Assembly: GCA_025210655.1 (NCBI GenBank)
Contig: JAOARG010000060.1
Location: forward strand, 1-56,299
Source of the DNA: Bacillota bacterium
GTDB taxonomy: Bacteria > Bacillota > Clostridia > Peptostreptococcales > Acidaminobacteraceae
Direction of reading: 5' to 3'
Length of the DNA: 56,299 bases
The translations under genes were made by a program, and so were the position numbers. Positions 27,955-37,891 of this stretch are shown one piece after another (within the stretch, counting starts at the first letter, position 1; each line of letters opens with the position of its first letter). Below the pieces are notes generated by a model that saw only the letters and a list, made by a program, of their open reading frames with translations, did no database searches and was not told where the DNA came from.

Positions 27955-29142
27955 CTAGAATCCAATCAAACTAAAATCTTCTATTCTTATAAATCTTTCC
28001 TCTTCTGGATATGTTGTCTTAGAGTTTTCAATATAGATTTTAAACTCTTGAACTTTTACATAATAGTTTATTAACGCCTGATTATAGTCAATTTTAGCAC
28101 TTTCAAATTCATTTTTCTTTTTATCAAAATCAATTTTTGATATCAAACCATTATCAAACTGACTTTGGGCAATATTGAAATTTAGTTCTGCTATTTTTCT
28201 TTTATTTGTACTAATTTCGATGTCTTCATTTGCTGAAAGTATATCACTATAATCACTTCTAAGTTTTAGTTCTAGTTCTGCCTTCTTATCGTTGATATCA
28301 AAGATTTGTTTATTTACAGAATTCTCAAGATCTCTTCTTGTTTGATATTTACCTGCTGTACCTGAATATTTTCTTGTAATCCATAAATTTGTCTTAGTAA
28401 TATCAAGCTCCGCATTCATAGAATCTATAGTGAAGTTGTCTGTTAATACCTCTTCAACTAATTTATCAAGATCTTCTACTTCATATTTTAAAGTAGGAAA
28501 TGCAAAATTCATAAGACTAATTTCTGTATCTAAAGGTCTATTTAAAGAATTATTGATACTTCTTCTACTCTTACCAAGTTCATATCTTACATTTTGTAAA
28601 GATAACTCTTGATTGAAATGTGCAACCTCAGCATTATGATAATCAGTATCTGTAATTAAACCTAAATCTAATTTTGACTTAGATGCATCTAAATCTTTCT
28701 TTGCGACTTCTAGCTTTTGAGTTTCTAAAGCTTCTTTTTCAACTAAATTCTTGTAATTATAAAAATCTTTATCTGCTTGAAGTTTCAAATTATTTACTGC
28801 AGAAATTTTTTCGTTATATAAATCACTTAATGCCTTATTTTTTTCTAAAGGATTTTGATAGATTGTTCTTCTATCACTCTCGATAACCTTGTAATCGTAA
28901 TCGTCATCGTCCTCATCCTTTACATTAAGTCTCTTATTTGTTCCACTAGAAGAAGCTCTAGCAATTCTCATATCTTCTTCAGCTTTATCTATCTTTGAAT
29001 CAAGTATACTTAAATCTTCACTACTACTTACATAACTATTTTCTAATGATTTCACCGAATACACAGTATCGGCAAAACTCATAATAGAAAAAGATGAAAA
29101 TAGCATAATCAAACTTAATATTAAACTAATCTTTTTCTTCAT
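27955..29142 (-). CDS. TolC-family-like secreted coiled-coil protein (395 residues)
   Basis: Signal peptide at about 1-24 (KKISLILSLIMLFSSFSIMS), then long helices with the TolC-type pattern: LDASKSKLDLGLITDTDYHN and FNIAQSQFDNGLISKIDFDK are the two pseudo-repeats of outer membrane efflux proteins. A charged stretch with DEDDDDYDY lies at about 75-85. TolC proteins form exit ducts through an outer membrane. In a cell with one membrane a TolC-like protein may instead bridge the wall. It is the last gene of the second efflux locus, 11 bases after another TolC-like gene. Confidence 0.7.
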   Translation of the reverse strand: MKKKISLILSLIMLFSSFSIMSFADTVYSVKSLENSYVSSSEDLSILDSKIDKAEEDMRIARASSSGTNKRLNVKDEDDDDYDYKVIESDRRTIYQNPLEKNKALSDLYNEKISAVNNLKLQADKDFYNYKNLVEKEALETQKLEVAKKDLDASKSKLDLGLITDTDYHNAEVAHFNQELSLQNVRYELGKSRRSINNSLNRPLDTEISLMNFAFPTLKYEVEDLDKLVEEVLTDNFTIDSMNAELDITKTNLWITRKYSGTAGKYQTRRDLENSVNKQIFDINDKKAELELKLRSDYSDILSANEDIEISTNKRKIAELNFNIAQSQFDNGLISKIDFDKKKNEFESAKIDYNQALINYYVKVQEFKIYIENSKTTYPEEERFIRIEDFSLIGF

Positions 29143-29153
29143 CTCAACACCTC

Positions 29154-30380
29154 TTAATATAATGGGCCTTTGCCAATAGCGTTATTAAATTTGTATTGGG
29201 CAAGGTAATAATCATAGATTGCTTTCTGTTCATTAACTAATTGCTGTACATATTGAAGTTCTACACCTATAAGATCCGACATTTTAATCTGTCCAGCTTC
29301 ATAAAAATTATTATACTTATCCATTTCCTTACTCTTTTGAATAGAAGTCTTCTTATTCAATTCAACAAGTTTACCTTTATAAGTCATATCATTGTATCCA
29401 TAAATAACATTTTCTCTTATATCATACTCAAGTTTTGATACAGTAAGCTTGGAATCCTCATAATCTGTCATCAAATCGCGGAATTGTCTCATAAAATCAT
29501 CGATATAAAAATCCATAACATCAATCTCATGTTCTTTAGTCTTCACGTCATACTTAGCATTAATAAGATCAATATTATTATCAAGAGCCAACTTAACAAA
29601 TTCTGTTTCAGACAAACTATTTTCCAAACCATAACTTCTTGGTGTAAAATCTAGTTCAAAATCAGAATTTATGTCATTTCCCATTAATTTGTTTAGATTC
29701 AACTTGATTTTTTCAATATTCAGTTTTGTCTTATTTACTTCGTTTTCTTGACTATCTCTACTTAACTTAGTTATTTCAAGTTCCATCTCAGAAGCCTGAT
29801 TATTCTCATACTTAACAAGTATATCTTCATACTGCCTATTCATGAGATCTAAATACTTCTCATTTATATCCAAAACACTGTTTAACATTAGATAATTATT
29901 ATACAATTCATATACTGCATTTCTAATTTGGCTCTCCACTTGATCCTTAGTATTATTAAGTTTCTTTAGTGAAATATCTAAGTTAAAAGGTACCACCTCA
30001 CTATTATAATAGAACATATTATACTTCTCTACATAACTATAGTATGGCGGTTCTTCTCCAAATGCAGCCTGATATCCTTTTAGAGTCATAATATCTACAG
30101 GATCAGTAAGTCTACCAAGCTGTTCGTTTTTATACAGTTTTCTAAATTCCTGTAAATCATCTAGATTAGCTTCCACTTTTTTTGCTCCTGCCTTAGATTG
30201 CCTAATTCCATCTTCTAGCTTAACTATATTATAATCTAATTCATAAATCCCTTTGCTGTTTTCAAGGGACTTCTGGAAGGCTTCATCCAAAGTATATCTA
30301 GTAACATCAGCAAAACTAGACATAGGAGTAATAATCATACTAAATGCTATGAAGAGACCTATAAAAGATTTCCTCTTCAT
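29154..30380 (-). CDS. TolC-family-like secreted protein (408 residues)
   Basis: Signal peptide at about 1-25, then YTLDEAFQKSLENSKGIYEL, the usual first helix of TolC relatives. Later DILVKYENNQASEMELEITK and YNNFYEAGQIKMSDLIGVEL give the two efflux-protein repeats, and the rest is long helices. The start is one of two adjacent ATGs; I take the second, seven bases from GAGG. With the RND pump and adaptor encoded upstream it could form a complete export path, although the surrounding surface genes suggest a Gram-positive-like wall. Confidence 0.75.
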   Translation of the reverse strand: MKRKSFIGLFIAFSMIITPMSSFADVTRYTLDEAFQKSLENSKGIYELDYNIVKLEDGIRQSKAGAKKVEANLDDLQEFRKLYKNEQLGRLTDPVDIMTLKGYQAAFGEEPPYYSYVEKYNMFYYNSEVVPFNLDISLKKLNNTKDQVESQIRNAVYELYNNYLMLNSVLDINEKYLDLMNRQYEDILVKYENNQASEMELEITKLSRDSQENEVNKTKLNIEKIKLNLNKLMGNDINSDFELDFTPRSYGLENSLSETEFVKLALDNNIDLINAKYDVKTKEHEIDVMDFYIDDFMRQFRDLMTDYEDSKLTVSKLEYDIRENVIYGYNDMTYKGKLVELNKKTSIQKSKEMDKYNNFYEAGQIKMSDLIGVELQYVQQLVNEQKAIYDYYLAQYKFNNAIGKGPLY

Positions 30381-30511
30381 CATATCACCTCATAATTATT
30401 CAATTTTCATATCATTTCGGTACTAAAATCTAAAATAAAAGTTTTCAAAAGTCATATTAATTATACCCAATTAATATTAAAATGCAATTACCAAAGTATT
30501 AACAAAATATT

Positions 30512-30861
30512 AATTCGCCTACGGCGGGACTTTTGACAAAGTCAAAAGTCTGTTAAGCAATATGTTGGATAAACCAACATATGTAAAGCAAGTGTTCCAC
30601 CGTTAAGCAGCCATTATCATGGCGTTAAGCGGCATTTTCAATGCTGTACTCGGTAACCTTGCTTCCGCAAGCTCTTAAAATTTCAATGTAAGTTTACGGA
30701 GTAAAGTAACAATGTACGTAATTTACAAAATTACTGCTTAACAATGAGTTGTCAAACTCATCGCTTAACGGAACATAGTGACCGCTTAACGTATGGTTTA
30801 CACCATACTGCTCAACTAGGCTGTTAAAAAACAGCCTTAGGAAATTGACTTCGTCAATTTC
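30512..30861. repeat. orphan palindromic element with 4+4 mirrored GTTAAGC/GCTTAAC boxes
   Basis: GTTAAGC boxes lie at 30552, 30583 (GTAAAGC), 30602 and 30624; inverted boxes at 30736, 30763, 30784 and 30810 (GCTCAAC). Paired outer ends sum to 61368, 61373, 61371 and 61366. Nearly every interval holds a hairpin: GACTTTTGAC/GTCAAAAGTC, ATATGTTGG/CCAACATAT, GCCAT/ATGGC, GCATT/AATGC, GTAATTT/AAATTAC, ATGAGTT/AACTCAT, GTATGGT/ACCATAC, GGCTGTT/AACAGCC and GAAATTGAC/GTCAATTTC. The last hairpin contains the stop codon of the response regulator gene. No four-helix-bundle gene adjoins it. Confidence 0.88.
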
Positions 30862-31534
30862 CCCGATACCCAACACCCCAAATAGTCTCAATATACTCAG
30901 GATTTGAAGGATCTTTCTCAAGTTTTTCTCTTATTCTCCTAATATGGACTGAAATAGTATTTATATCTCCAAATGAGTCCTCATTCCATATTTTATTAAA
31001 AATATCTTCCTTTGAGAATATTCTCCCTCTATTTTCAAATAACAAGACTAGTATCTGATACTCTTTTGGAGTCAATACTATTTCCCTATTATCTATGGAC
31101 ACTTTTTTTCTTGTCCTGTCTATTATCATGCTTTTCACTTCTATCGTATCTATTTCATTTTTAGAAGTTAGTCTATCATATCTATTAATATTAGCCTTAA
31201 CACGGGCTATTAATTCATTTGGACTGAAGGGCTTTGTCATATAATCATCTGCTCCAAGGCCAAGGCCCCTGACCTTATCGAAATCTGAATCCTTTGCAGA
31301 TATTATTATTATAGGTATTTCATATTTAGCCCTAATAAGCTTACATAGGTGAAAACCATCATTTTGGGGTAACATAAGGTCCAGTATAACAAGATTTGCA
31401 TCTTTAACAAGTTCCATAACCTTATCTTCTTGTCCCTTATCTTCAATAACAACCTCAAAATCATTAATCTCAAGATAATCTTTCTCAAGCATTGCTATAC
31501 TTTTATCATCTTCTATTATTAATATTTTCTTCAT
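30854..31534 (-). CDS. OmpR-family response regulator
   Basis: A 226-residue regulator. The receiver domain (about 1-115) has the acidic pair in IIEDDKS, the phospho-acceptor Asp in NLVILDLMLPQNDG and the Lys in MTKPFSPNEL; the C-terminal winged helix (about 130-226) includes VLTPKEYQILVLLFENRGRI and INTISVHIRRIREKLE. It starts one base after the kinase stop codon. The last residues, GVGYRGN, stop earlier than the usual GVGYRF-type ending, because the stop lies in a hairpin of the adjoining repeat element. It presumably controls the efflux genes around it. Confidence 0.93.
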   Translation of the reverse strand: MKKILIIEDDKSIAMLEKDYLEINDFEVVIEDKGQEDKVMELVKDANLVILDLMLPQNDGFHLCKLIRAKYEIPIIIISAKDSDFDKVRGLGLGADDYMTKPFSPNELIARVKANINRYDRLTSKNEIDTIEVKSMIIDRTRKKVSIDNREIVLTPKEYQILVLLFENRGRIFSKEDIFNKIWNEDSFGDINTISVHIRRIREKLEKDPSNPEYIETIWGVGYRGN

Positions 31535-31535
31535 C

Positions 31536-32990
31536 CTACTCACCATCCCATATCCTTAGAGAAACTGTAACTGTTGTTCCTTCTTTTTTCTTACTCCTAA
31601 TAGATATGCCACCCTCATGATTGTCCATTATTTCTTTACATATACTTAATCCTAAGCCCGAACCTGGTATATCTGTATTTCTAGATCTATCACCTCTAAA
31701 AAATCTATCAAAAACAAGCTTAGTGTCCTTTGCCTTAATACCTATACCATTATCTGTAATATCAATCATTACATAATCATTTTCTTTATACTCATTTACC
31801 CTAATAATTAAATCTTTTTCAGATCTGTATTTTTTAGAATTCTCATATATGTTCATGAAAACTCTCCTAAGCTTAACTGGGTCTACCATTACATAGGTGT
31901 CTTCAGAAATAAATTCAGAAATAACTTTTCCATTTATATTTTCTATATCAAAACTCATTTCTTCTGAAAAATCCCTAATAAAATCATTAATATTAATTTT
32001 TTGATAATTGTAATTATTTTTAGTCATTTCAAGGGTTGAGATCTCCCTTAAATCCTTTATCATATCTTCTATATCAATAGTTTTTTCATAGATAATTCTT
32101 AAGTACTCATCTCTTTTTTCATCGCTACTAGCTACTCCATCTCTAATACCTTGAACATATCCCTTAATGGCTGTAACCGGTGTTCTTATATCATGGGAAA
32201 CTGATGTAATCATCTTTTCCCTTTCGCTTGCCATCTTGAATCCCATTTCCCTATAGGTATAGAGTTTTAACCTCATGTTTTCAAAGGTATCATAGAGATT
32301 CTTAAATTCATCTTTCCCATCATATTTAACCTCAGTGGCAAAATCTCCATTGGAAATTCTAGCAGCAGCCATTTCTAAATTTTTAAGTTTTCGATTTATT
32401 CCTCGGGCAATTAAGTAGGAGACAATCATAAGTACACTTCCTACTGCTATCATAATAGCTACTCCTATATATTTATATATGTTTTCAAAATGCTGTTCGT
32501 AATACTCTTTGCTTACATAAATTTGTATTGAACCAGGAGTACCATCACTAAATTTAAAATCCTGAACCAACATAGGATATAATTCCGAATCCATATTAAT
32601 AGAATACTTAGGGTTAAATTCTTCCCCCCATTTCAGGTATATCTTCTCCATATCCTCTAGTGAATAATTTTCAAAAAGTTTAGATTTATTAACAATTTTA
32701 TTATCCTTAAGAACGATAAATCCTACTAAATCATGGGGTATCTTTTCCCCCTTAAAAACATCCCTTTCTAAATATATATCTGGATTTTCATTAATCTGTA
32801 AGTTAAAATCCCTATGAAGACTACTTGTCATATAAGAAACATCCCAAAAACTAGCTTTTAACTGATGTTTTAAATAGGAATCATCTTCAAAAAAGAAATC
32901 AAAGCCATAAGAATAAAACAGCCTAGCAAAAATATATGGAAGTATTAATACCAATATGAATGATAATACTAATTTTTTTCTTATAGTCAT
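31536..32990 (-). CDS. sensor histidine kinase
   Basis: A 484-residue membrane kinase: membrane segments near 8-25 and 175-195 enclose an external sensor region, followed by HAMP (about 197-250), the dimerisation helix SVSHDIRTPVTAIKGYVQGI with the phospho-acceptor His, and an ATPase domain with NIYENSKKYRSE, DITDNGIGIKAKDTKLVFDR and GSGLGLSICKEIM. It is paired with the response regulator directly downstream and lies between the RND adaptor and the TolC-like genes, so it probably senses a compound or envelope stress relevant to the pump. Confidence 0.93.
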   Translation of the reverse strand: MTIRKKLVLSFILVLILPYIFARLFYSYGFDFFFEDDSYLKHQLKASFWDVSYMTSSLHRDFNLQINENPDIYLERDVFKGEKIPHDLVGFIVLKDNKIVNKSKLFENYSLEDMEKIYLKWGEEFNPKYSINMDSELYPMLVQDFKFSDGTPGSIQIYVSKEYYEQHFENIYKYIGVAIMIAVGSVLMIVSYLIARGINRKLKNLEMAAARISNGDFATEVKYDGKDEFKNLYDTFENMRLKLYTYREMGFKMASEREKMITSVSHDIRTPVTAIKGYVQGIRDGVASSDEKRDEYLRIIYEKTIDIEDMIKDLREISTLEMTKNNYNYQKININDFIRDFSEEMSFDIENINGKVISEFISEDTYVMVDPVKLRRVFMNIYENSKKYRSEKDLIIRVNEYKENDYVMIDITDNGIGIKAKDTKLVFDRFFRGDRSRNTDIPGSGLGLSICKEIMDNHEGGISIRSKKKEGTTVTVSLRIWDGE

Positions 32991-33003
32991 AATAAATACC
33001 TCT

Positions 33004-33266
33004 TTTCGAAATTCGTAGTTCGTAGGTCGTGGGTCGGAAATCCTTTAAAACATTAAGCTGAAAATCATTTCTGTATGATTTTCACTCTCATGCACCAGAA
33101 CCATTAACAAAACATTATAAATTCTTTTATATAAATATGTATTTTTCTAATTTTAACAATTATTAATCTAACATGTTTATACAAAGAATCAAAAGCTGCT
33201 TATAATTTTTGTTTTAAGATTTTTGCTATTCCGAACTACGATCTACGACCTACGACCTACTCGTTC
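33004..33266. repeat. inverted repeats built of 7-base GTCGTAG units
   Basis: The left arm (33004-33031) reads TTCGTAG TTCGTAG GTCGTGG GTCGG; the right arm (33233-33264) reads CCGAACTAC GATCTAC GACCTAC GACCTAC. The arms are complementary and consist of tandem 7-base units. About 200 gene-free bases lie between them. The element fills the gap between the RND adaptor and the histidine kinase genes, and is related in style to the repeats at 27211, 41133 and 43296. Confidence 0.75.
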
Positions 33267-33269
33267 CTA

Positions 33270-34367
33270 CTAATCCACAACCTTAAGAAGGCTGTCTTCA
33301 CTAATATAATTCTGTCCCTTTACAATAATCATATCTTCTTCTGAAATATCTCCAAATACTTGAACTTTCTCTCCTTCAATTATACCCTTTTCAACTGGTA
33401 TTTTGACAGCTTTTTCTTCTTCATATTTGTAAACGAATTGTTCTTCACCTTTTCTTATTACAGAATTTAGTGGAATAATTACTTGGTTGTCTATAGAATC
33501 AGTAATCATTGTTACTTCTCCATACATACCTTCTCTTAAATCATTTCCCTCTTGAATTGCTATTTCTATCGGAAAAGTATGTGTTCCAGAAGCCGCTATT
33601 GGGGAAACACTTGTAATTACACCTTGATACTCCTTATCATTTTTTGATGGAATTACAACTTTGGCATCCTGACCAACTGAAAATTTTTCAATAGATTCCT
33701 CTGTAACAGAAACCTCTATAATATATTCGTCATCAGAAAAAATCTTAACTGAATTTCCTGAAGAAGCCATTTGGCCTTCAACAAGATCAATATCACCAAC
33801 AATACCGTCAATAGTACTTACAACTCTTAAGTCTGAAACAGTATTTGACTTTGTCTTAACATTTGAGTTATAGCTACTAAGTGCCGTATTGTATCCACTT
33901 TGAGCCTTTTCATATCCACTTTTCACCTGAATGTATTCAGACTCAGAAATTGATCCCGCTTCATAAAGAGTGGACATATCATCATAATTTTTCTTAGCAT
34001 CATCAAGGGAAACTTTTGCCTGATTAAGCTGTTCCTTACTACTTGCAACACCTAAATTAAGCTTGTTTACCGTATCCCCTCCATCAATTTCAAAAAGTAA
34101 TTGACCTTTCTTTACCTTATCCCCAACTTCTACATGAATCTTCGTTACGGTACCAGGAACTTTAGGATTTACTATTACAGAATCTTCTGCTTTAACTGTA
34201 CCAATTGTAAAATATTCTTTCTCTATATTCTCCTTCACAACTTGTTGAATCTGCACAGGAAGATAATTCATATCTCCCTTAGCAGCCTCATCACCTTTCA
34301 TTGAGCATCCACCCATTAATAAACTTACAGAAACTAAACCTAATATACTTAATTTTTTAATATTCAT
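33270..34367 (-). CDS. RND adaptor lipoprotein (second system)
   Basis: A 365-residue HlyD/AcrA-type adaptor. The N-terminus KLSILGLVSVSLLMGGCS has a clear lipobox, so it is anchored by lipid. VTKIHVEVGDKVKKGQLLFE is the lipoyl motif, followed by a helical hairpin (about 95-165) and STIDGIVGDIDLVEGQM. I use the ATG at 34365-34367 because GAGAGGTG precedes it; a longer frame would overlap the pump gene. It works with the RND transporter encoded 28 bases upstream. Confidence 0.92.
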   Translation of the reverse strand: MNIKKLSILGLVSVSLLMGGCSMKGDEAAKGDMNYLPVQIQQVVKENIEKEYFTIGTVKAEDSVIVNPKVPGTVTKIHVEVGDKVKKGQLLFEIDGGDTVNKLNLGVASSKEQLNQAKVSLDDAKKNYDDMSTLYEAGSISESEYIQVKSGYEKAQSGYNTALSSYNSNVKTKSNTVSDLRVVSTIDGIVGDIDLVEGQMASSGNSVKIFSDDEYIIEVSVTEESIEKFSVGQDAKVVIPSKNDKEYQGVITSVSPIAASGTHTFPIEIAIQEGNDLREGMYGEVTMITDSIDNQVIIPLNSVIRKGEEQFVYKYEEEKAVKIPVEKGIIEGEKVQVFGDISEEDMIIVKGQNYISEDSLLKVVD

Positions 34368-34395
34368 AAATTCACACCTCTCAAAATTTCTTAAA

Positions 34396-37300
34396 TTATG
34401 CCTCAACTTCATCTACCATAATAGGTACTCTCTTCTTAAACCTTCTTACAAAACCATCTATAGCAATATATACACATGGAATTATTATCAGTGTAAGGAA
34501 AGAAGCTGCAAGAAGTCCGAATACGATGGTATAACCCATTGCAGCATATTCCTCATTGTATAGTGCAAGTGGAAGTATTCCTCCAACAGTTGTTATTGTA
34601 GTTGCCATTATTGGTATAAATCTTATTTTAGCTGTAGCTATTACAGCCTCTCTAACTGTCATATTCTGATCTCTTCTGAAATGGTTGATAAAGTCAATCA
34701 TTACTATGGCTTCATTAACCGCTATACCTACTAGGGATATAATACCCATAAAGGAGTAAGTCGAGAAATTTATTCCTACTAATGCATGACCTGGCATAAC
34801 TCCAATCATAGCCAGTGGAACAGTGAATAATATAATTATTGGTTGGGACATTGAATTAAACTGAACTGCAAGAACAATGTATATCATTACTATTGCAATC
34901 ATCATCTTCTGTGCTAAATCAGAGAACATTTCCATCATCTCAGATGATTCACCACCATAAGTTATTGCCATACCTTCACCTAATGGATAATTCTGAACCT
35001 CTTCTTTAAACTGACCAACAATCTTATTTGCATTATAGCCATCTAATAAGTCAGCTCCAATTGTTACTGTTCTTTTTCCCGATTCATGGTTAATCGTAGA
35101 AACACCTTCTTTTTCTACAATCTTAGCAACTTCAGAAAAAGGTATTAAATTTCCACTATAGCTTTTAAAATTAATTTTCTCTAAATCATATATAGATGTA
35201 AATGTATCCGCATTATCCTTTAATACAATTTTAATCTCATCTCCATCAAATCTTACAGTTGTAGCCTCAACACCACTTATAGCATTTCTTATTTGAGAAC
35301 CCATAGCCATAGGATTTAATCCCAAGTATGATGCCTTATGACCATTATACTCAACTACTAACTGGGGAAGACCACCACTTAAATCTGAGGAAGTATTTAT
35401 TGTACCTGGTATAGCTTCAATCATTGATTTCAAATCATTTGATGCTGCTTTAAGCTCATCTAAATTGTCTCCTGAAAGTTTAACAGTTACAGGCTTATCA
35501 TTAGAAAATCCTTGACCGTTACTAGGATCAATTTTCGCACCTGGTATTTCTTTAAATTCTTTCATCAATTCTTTCGTAATTATACTTGAATGCTTTTCTC
35601 TATCATTATTATCAACAAGTTCAAGGGTAACAGTAGCCTTATTTACCCCCCCAGTAGAACCCATTGAAGATTGACTACCTGCATTAACATTTATGTTTTT
35701 TACCTCTGGATAATTTACTACTATTTTGTATATTTCATCAAGTACTTCATCAGTATCACTTAGTAAAGATCCACTAGGTGTTTCCACATCAATACTTATA
35801 GAAACTGAGTCTGTTGCTGGCATTGACTCCATTTCAATTATTCCAAGTGGAATAAGGGCAACACTGCCTACAAATAATACTAAAGACAATCCTATTGAAA
35901 GTAGTATTCTAGCCTTACTCTTAACAATGTTTTCTAATGCCTTAATATAAATTTTAGTAATTTTTCCATCTTCATGACTCTCATCATGACTTTGTCTAAA
36001 CTGCTTATTATACATTAATAATCCAAATACTACAGCTGCTATATAAGAAACTATTGTAAACTTACCGTTATTTGCAAAGGCCTGCATTGAAAGAAGTACT
36101 ACAAATAAAACAGATACTCCCTTAACAAATTTTCTTGATTTCTGCTTTTGTCCCTGTAATTTTTTCTGATCAAAATCCTTCTTTAAAAGTCTTGCACATA
36201 GTGACGGTGTTACTGTTAAAGACATAATAAAGGAAGAACCTATTGCAAATATAAGTGTTATAGGTATAACCTTAAGGAATTCACCCATAATACCACTAAT
36301 CATAGCCATTGGTAAAAAGGCCGATACAGTAGTAAGTGTAGATGAAAATACTGCCGGTGCAACCTGATTAGTAGCAATCTTTGCAGCTTCCTTCAAGGAA
36401 TCATGGTCATGTTTAACACGTTCAATATTTTCCATAATTACAATGGCGTTATCCACCAGCATACCTAGGGCAAGGATAAGTGCCAACATAGAAACCCCGT
36501 TGAATGTCAATCCATAGTTATACATTAGAAATGTACTGGCAAGTAATGACATAGGTATTACTAGGGCAACTATTAAGGACTCCTTAAAATCTATAAATAT
36601 AAACAGTACTACGATTACAAGTAAAAGTCCTGAAAAGGCATTTCCGAAAACATCACTTAAACTTGATTTAATATCCTCTGACTGATCATTAACAATATTA
36701 AATTTCAAATCCTCTGGGAAAGCAATTCCCCTCTTAGACTCTATAAATGCTTTTACTTGATCTGATACAGTAGTAGTATCTGCACCTTTTATCTTATTGA
36801 TATTAAGTGAAACAACTGTCTCTAAATCAAGATTTTCATATGACCCAGTTTCTATATCAAGGGCCATCCTAGCATATGATTTTACCTCTTCATATCCATC
36901 AACAACCGTTGCTACATCCCTTAGGAAAATAGGATTTCCACCTTGATATCCAACAATTACAGTATCAAGCTCATCTGTATTTACAAACTCATTAAAACTT
37001 CTAATAGAAAAATTTCTTCCGTTTAGTTCTTTCTCACCAACTGGAACACTCATGTTGTTGGCTTTTAAAGCATTCTCTATATCTGATATTTCAAGACCAT
37101 ACTGTGCAAGCTTAGTTTGAGAGTAAACCACATTGATTTCCCTATTAAGTCCACCAGCAACAGTTACATCCTTCACACCAGATATTTTTTCAAACTGTGT
37201 TTCAAGATCCTCTGCAAAATTAGTCAAATCAGATAATTCATAATCCCCAGATATATTAACCGTCATTATAGGTCTAGAACCAAGGTCAAACTTCATAACG

Positions 37301-37701
37301 GTTGGCTCATTTGCATCATCAGGAAGTGAAGACGATCTCATATTTACATTATTGGTTACTTCCATTAATTTCTGATCAATATCTACCGTAGGTTCAAACT
37401 CTAGAATAACTAAAGACTGACCAAATGTAGAATTGGAAGTAAACTCCTTCATATCCTCCATTCCACTTACCGCTGACTCTATCTCATCAGTAACCTGATT
37501 TTCAACATCCTCAGGGGATGCTCCAACATAAGGAGTAATTACAGCAACATAAGGAATATTTACCTCAGGAACCTGCTCCTTAACAATCTGTGTGTAAGAG
37601 AAAAGACCTAAAATAATTACCATAGCCATAAACAAATACACTATTCTATATCTCTCAATAACGAGACTAGATATCTTACCAAAGAAATTCTTATTTTCCA
37701 T
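34396..37701 (-). CDS. RND-family efflux transporter (second system)
   Basis: A 1101-residue RND pump. PYVGASPEDVENQVTDEIES is the first loop motif, GMLVDNAIVIMENIERVKHD the fourth membrane segment (AcrB has DD where this has DN), and GIAVNEAIVMIDFINHFRRD the tenth. Between the sixth segment and the second half there are about 90 extra residues (about 495-585) with two further hydrophobic stretches (VSVLFVVLLSMQAFA and YIAAVVFGLLMY) that ordinary AcrB proteins lack. It is the first gene of the second efflux locus, with AAAGGTAGG before the ATG. Substrate unknown. Confidence 0.93.
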   Translation of the reverse strand: MENKNFFGKISSLVIERYRIVYLFMAMVIILGLFSYTQIVKEQVPEVNIPYVAVITPYVGASPEDVENQVTDEIESAVSGMEDMKEFTSNSTFGQSLVILEFEPTVDIDQKLMEVTNNVNMRSSSLPDDANEPTVMKFDLGSRPIMTVNISGDYELSDLTNFAEDLETQFEKISGVKDVTVAGGLNREINVVYSQTKLAQYGLEISDIENALKANNMSVPVGEKELNGRNFSIRSFNEFVNTDELDTVIVGYQGGNPIFLRDVATVVDGYEEVKSYARMALDIETGSYENLDLETVVSLNINKIKGADTTTVSDQVKAFIESKRGIAFPEDLKFNIVNDQSEDIKSSLSDVFGNAFSGLLLVIVVLFIFIDFKESLIVALVIPMSLLASTFLMYNYGLTFNGVSMLALILALGMLVDNAIVIMENIERVKHDHDSLKEAAKIATNQVAPAVFSSTLTTVSAFLPMAMISGIMGEFLKVIPITLIFAIGSSFIMSLTVTPSLCARLLKKDFDQKKLQGQKQKSRKFVKGVSVLFVVLLSMQAFANNGKFTIVSYIAAVVFGLLMYNKQFRQSHDESHEDGKITKIYIKALENIVKSKARILLSIGLSLVLFVGSVALIPLGIIEMESMPATDSVSISIDVETPSGSLLSDTDEVLDEIYKIVVNYPEVKNINVNAGSQSSMGSTGGVNKATVTLELVDNNDREKHSSIITKELMKEFKEIPGAKIDPSNGQGFSNDKPVTVKLSGDNLDELKAASNDLKSMIEAIPGTINTSSDLSGGLPQLVVEYNGHKASYLGLNPMAMGSQIRNAISGVEATTVRFDGDEIKIVLKDNADTFTSIYDLEKINFKSYSGNLIPFSEVAKIVEKEGVSTINHESGKRTVTIGADLLDGYNANKIVGQFKEEVQNYPLGEGMAITYGGESSEMMEMFSDLAQKMMIAIVMIYIVLAVQFNSMSQPIIILFTVPLAMIGVMPGHALVGINFSTYSFMGIISLVGIAVNEAIVMIDFINHFRRDQNMTVREAVIATAKIRFIPIMATTITTVGGILPLALYNEEYAAMGYTIVFGLLAASFLTLIIIPCVYIAIDGFVRRFKKRVPIMVDEVEA

Positions 37702-37891
37702 ACGTCTACCTACCTTTCCGCAACTGTTGATTGATATTCTTTATGTAATTCATTTTCATCATCAACACTACTTCTCATAACTTGTTAATATAAATATATT
37801 TTATGAATTTTACAAGGGCTTTAAGAAAAGGCTAATAGTTCTTTAACAATTCTTAAGTTTTGCTTAAGAATTTAGACTTTTAATTAGATAG

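Noticed and set aside
30694..30921. Minus-strand frame of 75 codons
   Set aside because: It is made of the hairpins of the GTTAAGC element plus a shifted frame of the response regulator gene.
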